The notes beneath the pieces are model-generated. The model searched no databases and was not told the origin of the DNA. It saw nothing but the letters and a program-made list of their open reading frames with translations. Position numbers and translations under genes: made by a program. A DNA stretch of 50,451 nucleotides from NCBI GenBank assembly GCA_015233145.1, contig JADFYI010000009.1:1-50451 (forward strand), read 5' to 3'. Within the stretch, counting starts at the first letter, position 1, and each line of letters opens with the position of its first letter. Source of the stretch: Candidatus Omnitrophota bacterium. Lineage in GTDB: Bacteria; Omnitrophota; Gorgyraeia; Zapsychrales; Fredricksoniimonadaceae. Shown one piece after another: positions 1-8,887 of the stretch.

Positions 1-132
1 GGCCATACCCAAAAGCCCGATGTCTCTTGTTTCACTGAAACTGAGCAAAACCAATTAAATGCCATGAAAGAACAGCGCCGCCAGGGCATGCATCAGGGGG
101 GTCATTATAAAAATTCAGGGTCTGGAGAATAG
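1..132 (+). CDS. 3' end of an upstream gene, unknown function (partial)
   Basis: The first frame is open from the window edge to a TAG at 130-132, giving 43 residues that are hydrophilic and rich in Gln, His and Gly. A strong intrinsic terminator begins 25 nt after the stop, which is what one expects of a genuine gene end. There is no recognisable domain, and the function cannot be read from this fragment. It could still be a chance open frame, because only 43 codons are visible. Confidence 0.45.
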   Translation, partial: GHTQKPDVSCFTETEQNQLNAMKEQRRQGMHQGGHYKNSGSGE

Positions 133-156
133 TCAGCCCATGAAACGCACCGTATT

Positions 157-197
157 AAGCCTGCCTGTCATTTTCTGATAGGCAGGCTTTGTTTTTA
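157..197 (+). terminator. Intrinsic terminator
   Basis: A 14-bp stem (157-170 with 176-189, one G-U pair) closes a 5-nt loop and is followed by a T-rich run (TTTGTTTTT). It separates the partial upstream gene from the sensor kinase at 271. Confidence 0.9.
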
Positions 198-270
198 TTG
201 GTAATATAAAAAATAGAGAAATTGGATTTTCCGCCTTTTTTATTGAACGAGCCAATAAAATAAGACGACA

Positions 271-2307
271 ATGACAAACAATCTATTAATGACGACACTC
301 AATTTTCTTTTTTGCACTTCGATAGCCCTTCTTGTCGCCTATCTGGCGGCCCGGAGTTATACGGTGAGGCGCGTTCCTTTGGAGAAAGCTTTTAACGAGA
401 ACGATGGCCGGTTAAAATTTGCGCTTGAGGCAAGCCATACAGGGGCATGGGATCTGGATTTGATTGATCACACGGCCGTGCGATCCCTGGAACATGACCG
501 AATATTCGGCTATACAGAGCTTTTGCCTTCATGGACTTATGAAGTATTCAGGGAACATGTGCTTCCCGAAGACCGCGAGACGGTGGATGCCAAATTTCGT
601 TACGCCATAGAGAATAAATCTGACTGGAACTTTGAGTGCCGCATCCGGCGCGCCGACGGCGTTGTCCGCTGGATCTGGGCGGTTGGGCAGCACCAGCGCG
701 ATAGTTCAGGCCAAGTTCGGCGCATGGCAGGGATTGTTCAGGACATTACCGAGCGCAAAGATGTGGAGGAGAAATTATCTGAGCTGAACCAGCGGCTGAC
801 TTACCATGTGGATAATTCGCCGTTGGCGGTGATTGAGTGGGGGCCGGATATGCGCCTGATCCGCTGGTCTGGTGCGGCTGAGCGTATTTTCGGATGGAAG
901 GCCGAGGAAGTGCTGGGGAAGAAAATGGAAGACTTCCGCTGGATTTACGAGGAAGACCAAAAACAGGTGAGCAATGTAAGCGACGATTTAACGACAGGTA
1001 CTAATCCGCGCCGTTTCTCGGCTAATCGCAATTACCGCAAGGATGGCGCTGTTGTTTATTGCGAGTGGTATAACTCTTCGCTGGTGGATAGTTTTGGGAA
1101 ATTACGTTCTATTTTGTCTTTGGTTCTGGATGTCACTGAGCGCAATCGCGCTGAAAAAGCGCTTAAAGACAGCGAAGAGCGCCTGCGCCGGTTTTATGAC
1201 GCCGGCCTAGTGGGTGTCATTTATTGGAATATGAAGGGTCAAATCACAGATGCCAATGACAAATTTCTTGAAATGACCGGTTACAGGCGCGAGGAGCTTG
1301 TTTCCGGAAAGATTGATTGGCTCAAGATGACACCGAGTGAATATCGCGCGTTGGATGAGGAATCTGCCAGGGAACTTAAAGCCACAGGTGTTAACAAAAA
1401 ACCGTTTGAAAAGGAATATATCCGCAGAGATGGCACCTACCTGCATGTCCTTGTGGCCGGGGCTATGCTCGACCAGGAGCGTTTTAACGGTGTTGCCTTT
1501 GTTTTGGATATCACGGATCGCAAGCAGGCGGAAGAAGTCCTCAAGCGCGATAAAGAGACCTTTGAAAAGATTGTTTATGAAAAGACGCGGGAGCTTATCG
1601 AGGCGCAAATGGAATTGGAGAGGTCTCGGCACCTTTCGGATATTGGAATATTGGCGGCCACTGTTGCCCACGAACTGCGAAACCCTTTGGCCGCGATCGG
1701 CATGGCGGCCCATAATATTAACCGAAAAGTAAAAAATTCGGATATTGATAAGCACATTGCCACCATTGAAAAGAAAGTGACTGAAAGCGATCAAATTATC
1801 AATAATTTGCTTTTTTATTCGCGTCTCAAGCCACCCCATTACGAGAGAGTGAATATTTTTGATGTTCTTGGGGAGTCTATTGAATCAATAAGCGATAAAG
1901 ACAAGAAAAGCGCAGCGATCGTCAGGGATATCGATCCTTTGAAAGATGTTTTTATTGAAATTGATCCTCTTCAGATTAAAGAGCTTTTTAATAATATATT
2001 GAATAATGCGTGTGATGCGGTTGCCCTTCAAAATGCCATGCTTAAAATCACGGCGCACAATGGAGATAATTTTATTAAAGTGGTTGTTGAGGATAATGGC
2101 GTCGGAATAGAAAAGCATGCCCTTGATAAAATATTTGATCCCTTCTTTACAACCAAGGCCAAGGGCACGGGGTTGGGGCTTTCTGTTTGCAAGCAGATCA
2201 TTAATATGCACGGGGGGAAAATAAGTGTGGAGAGTGAAGTGAAGAAAGGAACATCCGTGACTATTGTTTTACCTAAAAAAGAAAGAAAAAAAGAACAAGC
2301 GGCGTAG
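271..2307 (+). CDS. Membrane-tethered PAS-domain sensor histidine kinase
   Basis: A 678-residue kinase with one N-terminal membrane segment (about residues 5-27) and no periplasmic domain of note. Three PAS domains follow (about 45-165, 180-295 and 305-420); the first two end in the usual DITER/DVTER motif. The catalytic core has the phospho-acceptor His467 in HELRNPL, an N box around Asn575-Asn579, a G1 box at Asp608 and GTGLGL from Gly632. The PAS set suggests sensing of an internal small molecule, redox or energy signal. It has no receiver domain, so it must act on separate regulators, and several single receivers lie downstream. The last 230 residues are very similar to those of the kinase at 3363. 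The start has no clear ribosome binding site; ATG at 289 is an alternative. Confidence 0.93.
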   Translation: MTNNLLMTTLNFLFCTSIALLVAYLAARSYTVRRVPLEKAFNENDGRLKFALEASHTGAWDLDLIDHTAVRSLEHDRIFGYTELLPSWTYEVFREHVLPEDRETVDAKFRYAIENKSDWNFECRIRRADGVVRWIWAVGQHQRDSSGQVRRMAGIVQDITERKDVEEKLSELNQRLTYHVDNSPLAVIEWGPDMRLIRWSGAAERIFGWKAEEVLGKKMEDFRWIYEEDQKQVSNVSDDLTTGTNPRRFSANRNYRKDGAVVYCEWYNSSLVDSFGKLRSILSLVLDVTERNRAEKALKDSEERLRRFYDAGLVGVIYWNMKGQITDANDKFLEMTGYRREELVSGKIDWLKMTPSEYRALDEESARELKATGVNKKPFEKEYIRRDGTYLHVLVAGAMLDQERFNGVAFVLDITDRKQAEEVLKRDKETFEKIVYEKTRELIEAQMELERSRHLSDIGILAATVAHELRNPLAAIGMAAHNINRKVKNSDIDKHIATIEKKVTESDQIINNLLFYSRLKPPHYERVNIFDVLGESIESISDKDKKSAAIVRDIDPLKDVFIEIDPLQIKELFNNILNNACDAVALQNAMLKITAHNGDNFIKVVVEDNGVGIEKHALDKIFDPFFTTKAKGTGLGLSVCKQIINMHGGKISVESEVKKGTSVTIVLPKKERKKEQAA

Positions 2308-2353
2308 AGAAAATTGAGTGCGCCTGATGGGCCGTCGCGTGGCCTTCAGATGC

Positions 2354-2379
2354 ACTTCAAAAAGAATTCTTTTTGAAGT
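2354..2379. terminator. Perfect 26-bp palindrome, possible terminator
   Basis: ACTTCAAAAAG, AATT and CTTTTTGAAGT form an exact palindrome 47 nt after the kinase stop. As RNA it gives an 11-bp stem with a 4-nt loop, but the T run lies in the stem rather than after it. It could be a bidirectional terminator or an operator for the azoreductase gene. Confidence 0.45.
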
Positions 2380-2496
2380 AGATTTAAGTCAATAGATAGT
2401 GGATTTAGATTATTTAAGAGTTATTAAACATTAGTTATATTATTTACAAAAATAGTTTAATAACCTTTTGAGCTGTTTGAAAAGAAAAGAGTTGGT

Positions 2497-3120
2497 ATGA
2501 AAAAACTCCTGCACATTGTGGCAACGCCTCGTGGCAAAGATTCGAGAACATTGGAGGTTTCAGGCGAATTTCTTGATGTTTTTAAAGAAAAGCACGGCGA
2601 CTGGGTCGTTGAAGAGCTCGACCTTTCCAAAGAGACGTTGCCTTCGCTTTCGGTCAAGCGTGTGGACGGAAAGTATGTAGTTCTCAGTGGCAAGGAGCTT
2701 TCCGGGGAATTAAAAGAATCCTGGGAGGAGATTGTCGCACATATCGAGAAATTTCTGTCCGCAGATGCCTATCTTATCAGCACACCCATGTGGAATTTCA
2801 GCATTCCTTATATGCTCAAACACTATATCGATATTATTATCCAGCCGAAATATCTTTTTCGTTATACCACAACCGGCGTTGAAGGGCTTGTGAAGGGAAA
2901 AAAAATGTTGGTGGTGGCCAGCCGCGGCGGAGATTATTCCGCAGAGCCGATGCACAGTGCTGATTTTCAGGAGCCTTATTTACGCGCTATTTTCGGACTT
3001 GTCGGTATTAAGGACATTGATTTTATTGTGGCCCAACCCATGGACATGGGGCCGGCATTATCCGGGCCAAACCTACTCAAAGCGCAGGCGTTAGCCCGCC
3101 AGGCAGCTGCGCGTTTTTGA
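2497..3120 (+). CDS. azoR: FMN-dependent NADH-azoreductase (flavodoxin-like fold)
   Basis: The 207-residue length and the motif order fit the AzoR family. There is an N-terminal phosphate loop of the ATPRG type (about residues 9-13), a central PMWNF flavin loop (about 97-101) and RGGDYS (about 143-148). Family members are cytoplasmic homodimers that reduce quinones and azo compounds with NAD(P)H by a two-electron mechanism and are usually credited with quinone or thiol stress defence. The gene stands alone between two sensor kinases, with a 189-nt AT-rich leader. No strong ribosome binding site is seen; a purine stretch (AAAAGAG) lies about 7 nt before the ATG. Confidence 0.88.
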   Translation: MKKLLHIVATPRGKDSRTLEVSGEFLDVFKEKHGDWVVEELDLSKETLPSLSVKRVDGKYVVLSGKELSGELKESWEEIVAHIEKFLSADAYLISTPMWNFSIPYMLKHYIDIIIQPKYLFRYTTTGVEGLVKGKKMLVVASRGGDYSAEPMHSADFQEPYLRAIFGLVGIKDIDFIVAQPMDMGPALSGPNLLKAQALARQAAARF

Positions 3121-3206
3121 GAACTTAAATTTTATAATGTGAGCAATCTAAATACTCCCAGAAGAACAAAGATCCGGTTTTTTCTTTGGCCGGCGTTATT
3201 TAAAAA

Positions 3207-3235
3207 TTGCCTATCATTCGGTGCGCGTGTATAAT
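3207..3235 (+). promoter_or_regulatory. Sigma70-type promoter for the dCache kinase
   Basis: TTGCCT (3207-3212) and TATAAT (3230-3235) are separated by 17 bp, and a TG lies directly before the -10 box. It sits 128 nt upstream of the kinase start at 3363 and implies a leader of about 120 nt. Confidence 0.7.
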
Positions 3236-3339
3236 TTTGCTCTGGGAACAGGGGTTTTTAATAGAAAGAACCGGAAATGTCGTTAGAGCAGACAGGTAAA
3301 ATTGTCAATATTTTTGGCATTCATACGGCGGTATTGTTT

Positions 3340-3358
3340 GTCCTGTTGAGGACAGGAC
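3340..3358 (+). promoter_or_regulatory. Hairpin over the ribosome binding site
   Basis: GTCCTGT (3340-3346) pairs with ACAGGAC (3352-3358) across TGAGG. The only Shine-Dalgarno-like sequence for the kinase at 3363 (GAGGACAGGA, 3348-3357) lies in the loop and right arm. Translation may be modulated by this fold. A 33-codon frame (3277-3378) runs across it. Confidence 0.4.
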
Positions 3359-3362
3359 TTTT

Positions 3363-6218
3363 ATGTCTATCAGAATAAAACTTGTCAGTATTTTCATGGC
3401 TCTGGCGCTCATTCCTTTGCTTTTCGTCAGCATCATTACTTTCCGTAATTATAAGAATTCTCTTAAGGAAATCCGTCTTTCCCAATTGAAGGACATCGCG
3501 GCTCTTAAGGCGGAAAGATTGGCAGATTACTTTTCAGGATTACAGTCCAATATTGAAATTGTTCAGGGCCTTGTCAATATCAAGAGAAATCTTCCGGCCC
3601 TGATTCGCTTCGCCCAAAATCCCTCTAATCCGGAATTTGTAGCGGCCAAAAAGACGCTGGACGGACAGCTTCCCAAGATTCAGGAAATTTTAGGAATTAC
3701 AGATCTGATGCTGGTCAGCCCCGGGGGTGAGGTTGTTTATACCAGCAATTCGAAATATTATTCGGAGGAGTTTGGTCATCGTCTTCCCGATTATGAATGG
3801 GATTCTTTTCTCCAGGGGCAGAAGGGAGTTTATTTGTCCGAGATGTTCCGGAATAAGGCCGAGGATAATAAAATTGAAATTATGGTGTCTGCCCCGGCCT
3901 TTGGTTTGGATGGGGAGTCTATCGGGGTTATTGTTTTTGAAGTAGAGATGGGTCCTGTTTATACCCTTATCCAGAACAAAACAGGGCTCGGCCAAACAGG
4001 CGAAATCTTGATTGGGAAGAAAAAAGGGCAGGATGTCATATTTTTAAGCGATTTAAAGTATACGCTGGAGGATGATTTCAATAAGCATCTTAAGATTGGA
4101 TCGTCTTTGGGGATTGCCATCCAAAGGGCGGTGAGCGGCCAGAGCGGTGAGGGCCCGTCTATTGATTATCGTGGAAAAGAGACCATGGCCGCCTGGCAGT
4201 ATATTCCCTCCCTTAATTGGGGTGTCGTAGCCAAGATTGATGCTGAAGAGGCTTTTGCCAATGCCAATAAATTAAAGCGCCTGGTTGAATTCATTCTTTT
4301 TATTGTCACAATTCTGGGCGGTGTTATGGCCTTTTCTTTGGCCAGGTCTATTGCAAAGCCCATCAAGAAACTTGCCGAAGGCGCAAAGTTGATTGGCGCC
4401 GGCCACTTGGATCATAAGGTGGCCATTCCCGTAAAAGATGAAGTCGGCGACCTTTCGCGGGCCTTCGACAAAATGACGAGCGACCTTAAGGCGGTTGTGG
4501 CCTCAAGGGATGAGCTGAACCAGGAGATTGCCGACCGCAAGTTGATTGAACGTGCCCTCAAATGGCACGAAGCGCGTAATGCGATCCTTTCAGACTCCGG
4601 GGCGATCTTGCTCGCCTCCGATGATCCTCAAAAAATTATCGACCAGATTTGTCAACAAACCATGAGGTTCTTAAACTGCCAGGTCTTTTTTAATTTTTTG
4701 GCTATGCCTGTGGAAAAAAAACTCAGGCTCAACGCTTATGCCGGCATTCCTCAGGAAACGGCTCAAGGCATCGAATGGATTGATTATGGAGTGGCTGTAT
4801 GCGGTTTTGTAGCACAGACAGGAAAGCGCATTATTGCCGAAGATATTTTACAGACAAAGGATCCGCGAACCGATTTGGTGCGCGGTTTTGGCGTAAGGAG
4901 CTACTGCTGCCATCCGCTTTTGGCCGGAGAAAAAGTTCTGGGAACGATTTCATTTGGATCCACCCAGCGGGATAAGTTTAACGAGGCCGAGATTGCCATG
5001 ATGAAAGCCACGGCAGACATGGTGGCTGTGGCGCTTGAGCGCAACAGGGCTCTTGAAGCGGAACGCCGCGGCAGGATGGAATGGGAGCGCACCTTTGACA
5101 GCGTTCCGGATTTGATCGCTATTTTGGACAGCGAGCATCGTGTTGTTCAGGTGAACCAGGCCCTGGCGGCAAAGCTGGGAAAGAAACGGGAAGAATGTGT
5201 CGGATTGGCCTGTTTTAATGTCATTCATGGCACAAACGAGCCGCCTGTTTTTTGCCCGCATTCCCAAACCTTAAAAGACAGATGCGAACATTGTGTCGAG
5301 ATCAATGAACCAAGCCTTGGCGGAAATTTGCTTGTTACCACAACACCGCTTCTGGATGACAATGGCAAGCTGGTCGGGACTGTGCATGTTGCCCGGGACA
5401 TTACTGAACAGAAAAAAGCAGAGCAAATTTTGAAACGCGATAAAGAGACCTTTGAACGGCTTGTGACGGAGCGGACCAAAGAGCTTATGTCCGCCAAGGT
5501 GCAGCTTGAAATGGCTAAACGTCTCTCAGATATCGGTACTTTGTCAGCGACAGTGGCGCATGAACTGCGCAATCCTTTGGCCGCGATAGGCATGGCTGTT
5601 GAGAACATCAGGCGAAAGGCTCAAAATCCAGACCTTGAGAAACATCTGGCCAATATCGGAAAGAAGATTACGGAAAGCGACCAGATCATTAATAATCTTC
5701 TGTTTTATTCCCGCTTGAAGCCGCCGCATTATGAGGCTGTGAACATCGTGCATACCATGGATGAATGTGTTGAACTCGCAGAAAAACATACGAAGACTTC
5801 TGTCCAGATCACAAAAATGTTTGACTCGCTGGGAGATCCCGTGATTGATGCGGATCCCGTTCAGATGAGAGAGGTTTTCAGCAATATTTTAAATAATGCC
5901 TGCGATGCGCTTCCCGGCAACGGGGGAAGCATTGTGCTTAAAGGGGAGTCCCAGGATGGATTCATAACAGTTTTGGTTCAGGACAACGGCCACGGTATGA
6001 GTAGAGAGCATGCGGAAAGGGCGTTTGATCCCTTTTTTACGACCAAGGCCAAGGGCACTGGTTTGGGGTTGGCCGTCTGCCGTCAGGTGGTGAGCTTCCA
6101 CGGGGGGACGATTACGATTGACAGTGAACCCGGCAAAGGGACCGCTGTCATGGTGCGTTTGCCGAGAAAAAATGTCTTTAGGACAGAAGGTTCTGTTTCT
6201 CTCTCACAGATGAAATAA
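3363..6218 (+). CDS. dCache-HAMP-GAF-PAS sensor histidine kinase
   Basis: This 951-residue sensor has a first membrane segment at about 6-27, a periplasmic double-Cache-like domain (about 30-300), a second membrane segment (about 307-325), HAMP (about 325-380), a GAF domain (about 415-560), a PAS domain (about 575-690), and a HisKA/HATPase core with His733 in HELRNPL, Asp874 in the G1 box and a GTGLGL motif. Periplasmic Cache domains bind small ligands such as amino acids or carboxylates; GAF and PAS add a cytoplasmic input. The kinase core closely resembles that of the gene at 271, so the two probably share partners. The response regulator starting 41 nt downstream at 6260 is the likely target. 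Confidence 0.95.
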   Translation: MSIRIKLVSIFMALALIPLLFVSIITFRNYKNSLKEIRLSQLKDIAALKAERLADYFSGLQSNIEIVQGLVNIKRNLPALIRFAQNPSNPEFVAAKKTLDGQLPKIQEILGITDLMLVSPGGEVVYTSNSKYYSEEFGHRLPDYEWDSFLQGQKGVYLSEMFRNKAEDNKIEIMVSAPAFGLDGESIGVIVFEVEMGPVYTLIQNKTGLGQTGEILIGKKKGQDVIFLSDLKYTLEDDFNKHLKIGSSLGIAIQRAVSGQSGEGPSIDYRGKETMAAWQYIPSLNWGVVAKIDAEEAFANANKLKRLVEFILFIVTILGGVMAFSLARSIAKPIKKLAEGAKLIGAGHLDHKVAIPVKDEVGDLSRAFDKMTSDLKAVVASRDELNQEIADRKLIERALKWHEARNAILSDSGAILLASDDPQKIIDQICQQTMRFLNCQVFFNFLAMPVEKKLRLNAYAGIPQETAQGIEWIDYGVAVCGFVAQTGKRIIAEDILQTKDPRTDLVRGFGVRSYCCHPLLAGEKVLGTISFGSTQRDKFNEAEIAMMKATADMVAVALERNRALEAERRGRMEWERTFDSVPDLIAILDSEHRVVQVNQALAAKLGKKREECVGLACFNVIHGTNEPPVFCPHSQTLKDRCEHCVEINEPSLGGNLLVTTTPLLDDNGKLVGTVHVARDITEQKKAEQILKRDKETFERLVTERTKELMSAKVQLEMAKRLSDIGTLSATVAHELRNPLAAIGMAVENIRRKAQNPDLEKHLANIGKKITESDQIINNLLFYSRLKPPHYEAVNIVHTMDECVELAEKHTKTSVQITKMFDSLGDPVIDADPVQMREVFSNILNNACDALPGNGGSIVLKGESQDGFITVLVQDNGHGMSREHAERAFDPFFTTKAKGTGLGLAVCRQVVSFHGGTITIDSEPGKGTAVMVRLPRKNVFRTEGSVSLSQMK

Positions 6219-6259
6219 AGTCAGTAGAGCTTCGCAGCAATGGCAAAAGAGGAGATGTT

Positions 6260-7051
6260 ATGAACGGGAATGGTTACGATAACAGGGGCTTGGTTTCAGC
6301 AAAAATCCTTTTGGTGGATGACGACGATATTTTTCGCTCGGAATTCGCCGAGTTTTTGGAAGAAGGGTATCATGTCGTTGAGGCCTCAAGCGGAGAAGAG
6401 GCCTTAAGCCTCCTTCAGAAACCCAACGAGATTGACCTGGTTATTCTCGATGTGCGCATGTCAGGCATGGATGGCATTGAGGTCCTGGAAAGAATCAAGC
6501 AGCTCAAGCCCGAAATCCGTGTCGTGATATCAACAGGCTTTGGCTCCAAGGACATGGCGGTTGACGCGTTGCGGAGCCGTGCCGATGATTATATTGAAAA
6601 GCCCATTGTTTTTAAGACAGCGCTCGAAATCATTGCCAGGCATGTCGGGCATAAAGAAAAGATAAAGTACGGTGAGGGCATTGATGGCAAGATTGACCGT
6701 GTCAAGGATTACATCCGCCGTAATTGCGATAAAAAGATCACGCTCAAGGATGCGGCAGATATTGTGTGTCTTTGCCCTAAATATTTGAGCAGGATTTTTC
6801 AGGAGCGTACCAAGACCGGTTTTAATGAATTTGCGCTGTCTTTGAAAATGGAAAAGGCCAGGGTTTACCTGGAAAAAACAACCTTTACAGTGGAGCAGAC
6901 GGCTGAAAAGCTTGGTTATCTTAATTCTGAATCTTTTATCCGTCTTTTTAAGAAAATCGACGGGGTTACTCCTGCGGAATACCGCCGCAAAAGGGATCGG
7001 AAAGGGCTGCGGGCGGTTTTTAAGAAAAGCAGGAAGGGGCGGAATCGATGA
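6260..7051 (+). CDS. Response regulator, receiver plus AraC-type DNA-binding domain
   Basis: The protein is 263 residues long. A receiver domain (about 14-130) has the acidic pocket at 20-22, phospho-acceptor Asp64, Thr92 and Lys114. An AraC/XylS double helix-turn-helix follows (about 150-250), with the closing motif that includes GVTPAEYRR. It resembles the YesN type of regulator, which binds DNA on phosphorylation. A GAGGAG-type ribosome binding site precedes the ATG. The gene follows the dCache kinase closely and overlaps the next receiver gene by 4 nt (ATGA), so kinase, regulator and receiver are probably co-transcribed. Confidence 0.93.
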   Translation: MNGNGYDNRGLVSAKILLVDDDDIFRSEFAEFLEEGYHVVEASSGEEALSLLQKPNEIDLVILDVRMSGMDGIEVLERIKQLKPEIRVVISTGFGSKDMAVDALRSRADDYIEKPIVFKTALEIIARHVGHKEKIKYGEGIDGKIDRVKDYIRRNCDKKITLKDAADIVCLCPKYLSRIFQERTKTGFNEFALSLKMEKARVYLEKTTFTVEQTAEKLGYLNSESFIRLFKKIDGVTPAEYRRKRDRKGLRAVFKKSRKGRNR

Positions 7052-7431
7052 GCGCGCGGATGTTGATCGTGGATGACGACAAGACCTTGTGCGAGGAGCT
7101 GGCTGATTATTTTCAGGAAGCCGGTTTTAGCGCTGAGTATGTCTCTTTGCCGGAGGAAGGGATTGTTCGCCTCTCCCAAAACTCTTACGATGTGCTTTTG
7201 CTGGATTACAAGATGCCCCAGTTCGATGGTGTTGAATTCTTGAAACGGTCAAAAGAAAGCCTTGGGAACATGAAGGTTTTCTTAATCAGCGGAAGTCTGG
7301 CTGTTCCTCAAATGCTCAAAGAGCAGGGACTCTCGTCTTTTGTGACTCACGTTTTCCCTAAGCCTTTTAATATCCAAACACTCCATTCTGCGGTCAATGA
7401 TGCGGTTGAGCAAGTTGAGAAAAGTCAATAA
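7048..7431 (+). CDS. Single-domain response regulator (receiver)
   Basis: A 127-residue CheY-like receiver with no output domain. The acidic pair is at 9-11, the phospho-acceptor is Asp53, the switch Ser is near 81-83 and the conserved Lys is Lys105. Such proteins relay phosphate, act as sinks, or signal by protein binding. The start overlaps the stop of the AraC-type regulator by 4 nt, so translational coupling is likely. Confidence 0.9.
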   Translation: MSARMLIVDDDKTLCEELADYFQEAGFSAEYVSLPEEGIVRLSQNSYDVLLLDYKMPQFDGVEFLKRSKESLGNMKVFLISGSLAVPQMLKEQGLSSFVTHVFPKPFNIQTLHSAVNDAVEQVEKSQ

Positions 7432-7532
7432 AAGGTGGATTCAGGCCATCGCCGAGATCCTTCCTGAGTGGTATCGTTAACTCTATAGTGGCTTAATATT
7501 AACTTGATTTTGACTGCGCCAGGGATGATAAG

Positions 7533-7919
7533 ATGTTTAATAAAAGAGTCATGATTGTCGATGACGATGCGGTGTTCGCCGATGAGTTAAAAGATGTTTT
7601 AGCGTTCAACGGTTACGAAACAATCGTTGAAAATGATTCCATGATGGCTGTTAAGAGTGTTGGGCATTTTAATCCCGGCGTTGTGCTTCTTGATATTAAC
7701 ATGCCGATCAAAAACGGCTTTGATATCGCCAATGCGCTCAGGTATGGCGAGAAAAATTCCAAAGTTTTCATCATTGTGATAACAGGTTCTCACAAGCCCG
7801 CCTATGACCAGATTTTTAAGATGTACGGGATTGACAGATGCCTCCAAAAACCTTTTTCGCCCGAAGAACTCATTGCCATGATTGAGGGCGCTGATGAGTT
7901 AACCCCGGATCTGAAGTGA
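7533..7919 (+). CDS. Single-domain response regulator (receiver)
   Basis: A 128-residue receiver with acidic residues at 10-12, phospho-acceptor Asp54, Thr84 and Lys106; there is no output domain. It lies 101 nt after the previous receiver and is preceded by a weak GGGATGA purine stretch. It is clearly diverged from its neighbour and so is not a simple recent duplicate. Its partner kinase cannot be told from sequence; any of the three nearby kinases is possible. Confidence 0.9.
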   Translation: MFNKRVMIVDDDAVFADELKDVLAFNGYETIVENDSMMAVKSVGHFNPGVVLLDINMPIKNGFDIANALRYGEKNSKVFIIVITGSHKPAYDQIFKMYGIDRCLQKPFSPEELIAMIEGADELTPDLK

Positions 7920-7935
7920 CTCCCCATCTTTAATA

Positions 7936-7963
7936 TTGCGCCTCGCTATTATCAAAGTACAAT
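7936..7963 (+). promoter_or_regulatory. Promoter giving a nearly leaderless ABC ATPase mRNA
   Basis: TTGCGC (7936-7941) and TACAAT (7958-7963) are 16 bp apart. Only 10 nt separate the -10 box from the ATG at 7974, and there is no Shine-Dalgarno sequence, so transcription would begin within about 3 nt of the start codon. Confidence 0.55.
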
Positions 7964-7973
7964 ATCTTTTATT

Positions 7974-8786
7974 ATGAAAGCCCAAGCAAAAACAAAAACG
8001 ACTGCGTGCCCTTTATTGGAATTCAAGAATATTACAGTTTTTAAGGGCGAGGGCAGAAAAGTTTTGAATTCCCTGTCGCTCAAGATTTATGAAAAAGAGT
8101 GTGTTGCCGTATTAGGCCCTAACGGAGCCGGAAAATCGTCATTGATTAAAACCATTACCAGGGAATATTATCCGGTGCCTCAAAAGAATGGAGCATTTCG
8201 GATACTGGGGCAGGACCGGTGGAATGTTTTTGATTTAAGGTTTTTATTAGGGATTGTTTCCAATGACTTGCAGTACGCCTGCACAAGGGACATTACAGGC
8301 CTTGAAATGGTATTGTCAGGGTTCTTTAGCACCATAGGCCTTTTTAAAGAGCGCCTCACGCCTGCGATGAAACAGAAAGCCAGAAAGGTGATCGATTTTC
8401 TGGAAGTCGCGTCTCTTCAAAATAGAAAAATGAATGAGATGTCATCGGGCGAGGCCAGGCGTTTTTTAATCGGCAGGGCCCTTGTGCATGAGCCCAGGGC
8501 GCTGATCCTGGATGAGCCAACCAACAGCCTTGATTTGCATGCATTTTATAAATTCACTGATCTTTTGCGTAAAATAGCGAAATCAGGCACGAGCATCATC
8601 CTTGTGACTCAAAACATTTCGGACATCATCCCGGAAATCAAACGGGTTATTTTAATGAAGGAAGGGAAGTTTTATAAGGAGGGGCCCAAAGAAGCTATTC
8701 TGACGGATCTCAATATGACAAGGTTATTTTCTTCACCCGTGGAAATTAAGAAAAAAGACGGGTATTACTACGCTTTACGAGCTTGA
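7974..8786 (+). CDS. Orphan ABC-type ATPase, molybdate/ModF-like subgroup
   Basis: A 270-residue nucleotide-binding subunit with Walker A GPNGAGKSS at 48-56, a Q-loop region near SNDLQ, signature MSSGEARR and Walker B RALILDEPT followed by a switch region with Gln in place of the usual His (LVTQN). Overall it resembles the YlmA/ModF-like ATPases. No permease or binding protein gene is adjacent, so it either serves a transporter encoded elsewhere or acts without one. The replaced switch His may lower or alter ATP hydrolysis. The start follows a promoter so closely that the mRNA may be leaderless. Confidence 0.85.
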   Translation: MKAQAKTKTTACPLLEFKNITVFKGEGRKVLNSLSLKIYEKECVAVLGPNGAGKSSLIKTITREYYPVPQKNGAFRILGQDRWNVFDLRFLLGIVSNDLQYACTRDITGLEMVLSGFFSTIGLFKERLTPAMKQKARKVIDFLEVASLQNRKMNEMSSGEARRFLIGRALVHEPRALILDEPTNSLDLHAFYKFTDLLRKIAKSGTSIILVTQNISDIIPEIKRVILMKEGKFYKEGPKEAILTDLNMTRLFSSPVEIKKKDGYYYALRA

Positions 8787-8887
8787 AACGTAGCCCCCTG
8801 CCCAAGACTTTCTTCATAACCTGGAACTTTTTTCATAGTGCCTTGTCTAAATAGTGCAGGGGAAAATGATTTAAAAGGGAGGGCTTT

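Noticed and set aside
1207-1839. 210-codon minus-strand frame inside the first sensor kinase
   Set aside because: Antisense shadow of PAS and HisKA coding sequence with no ribosome binding site or motif.
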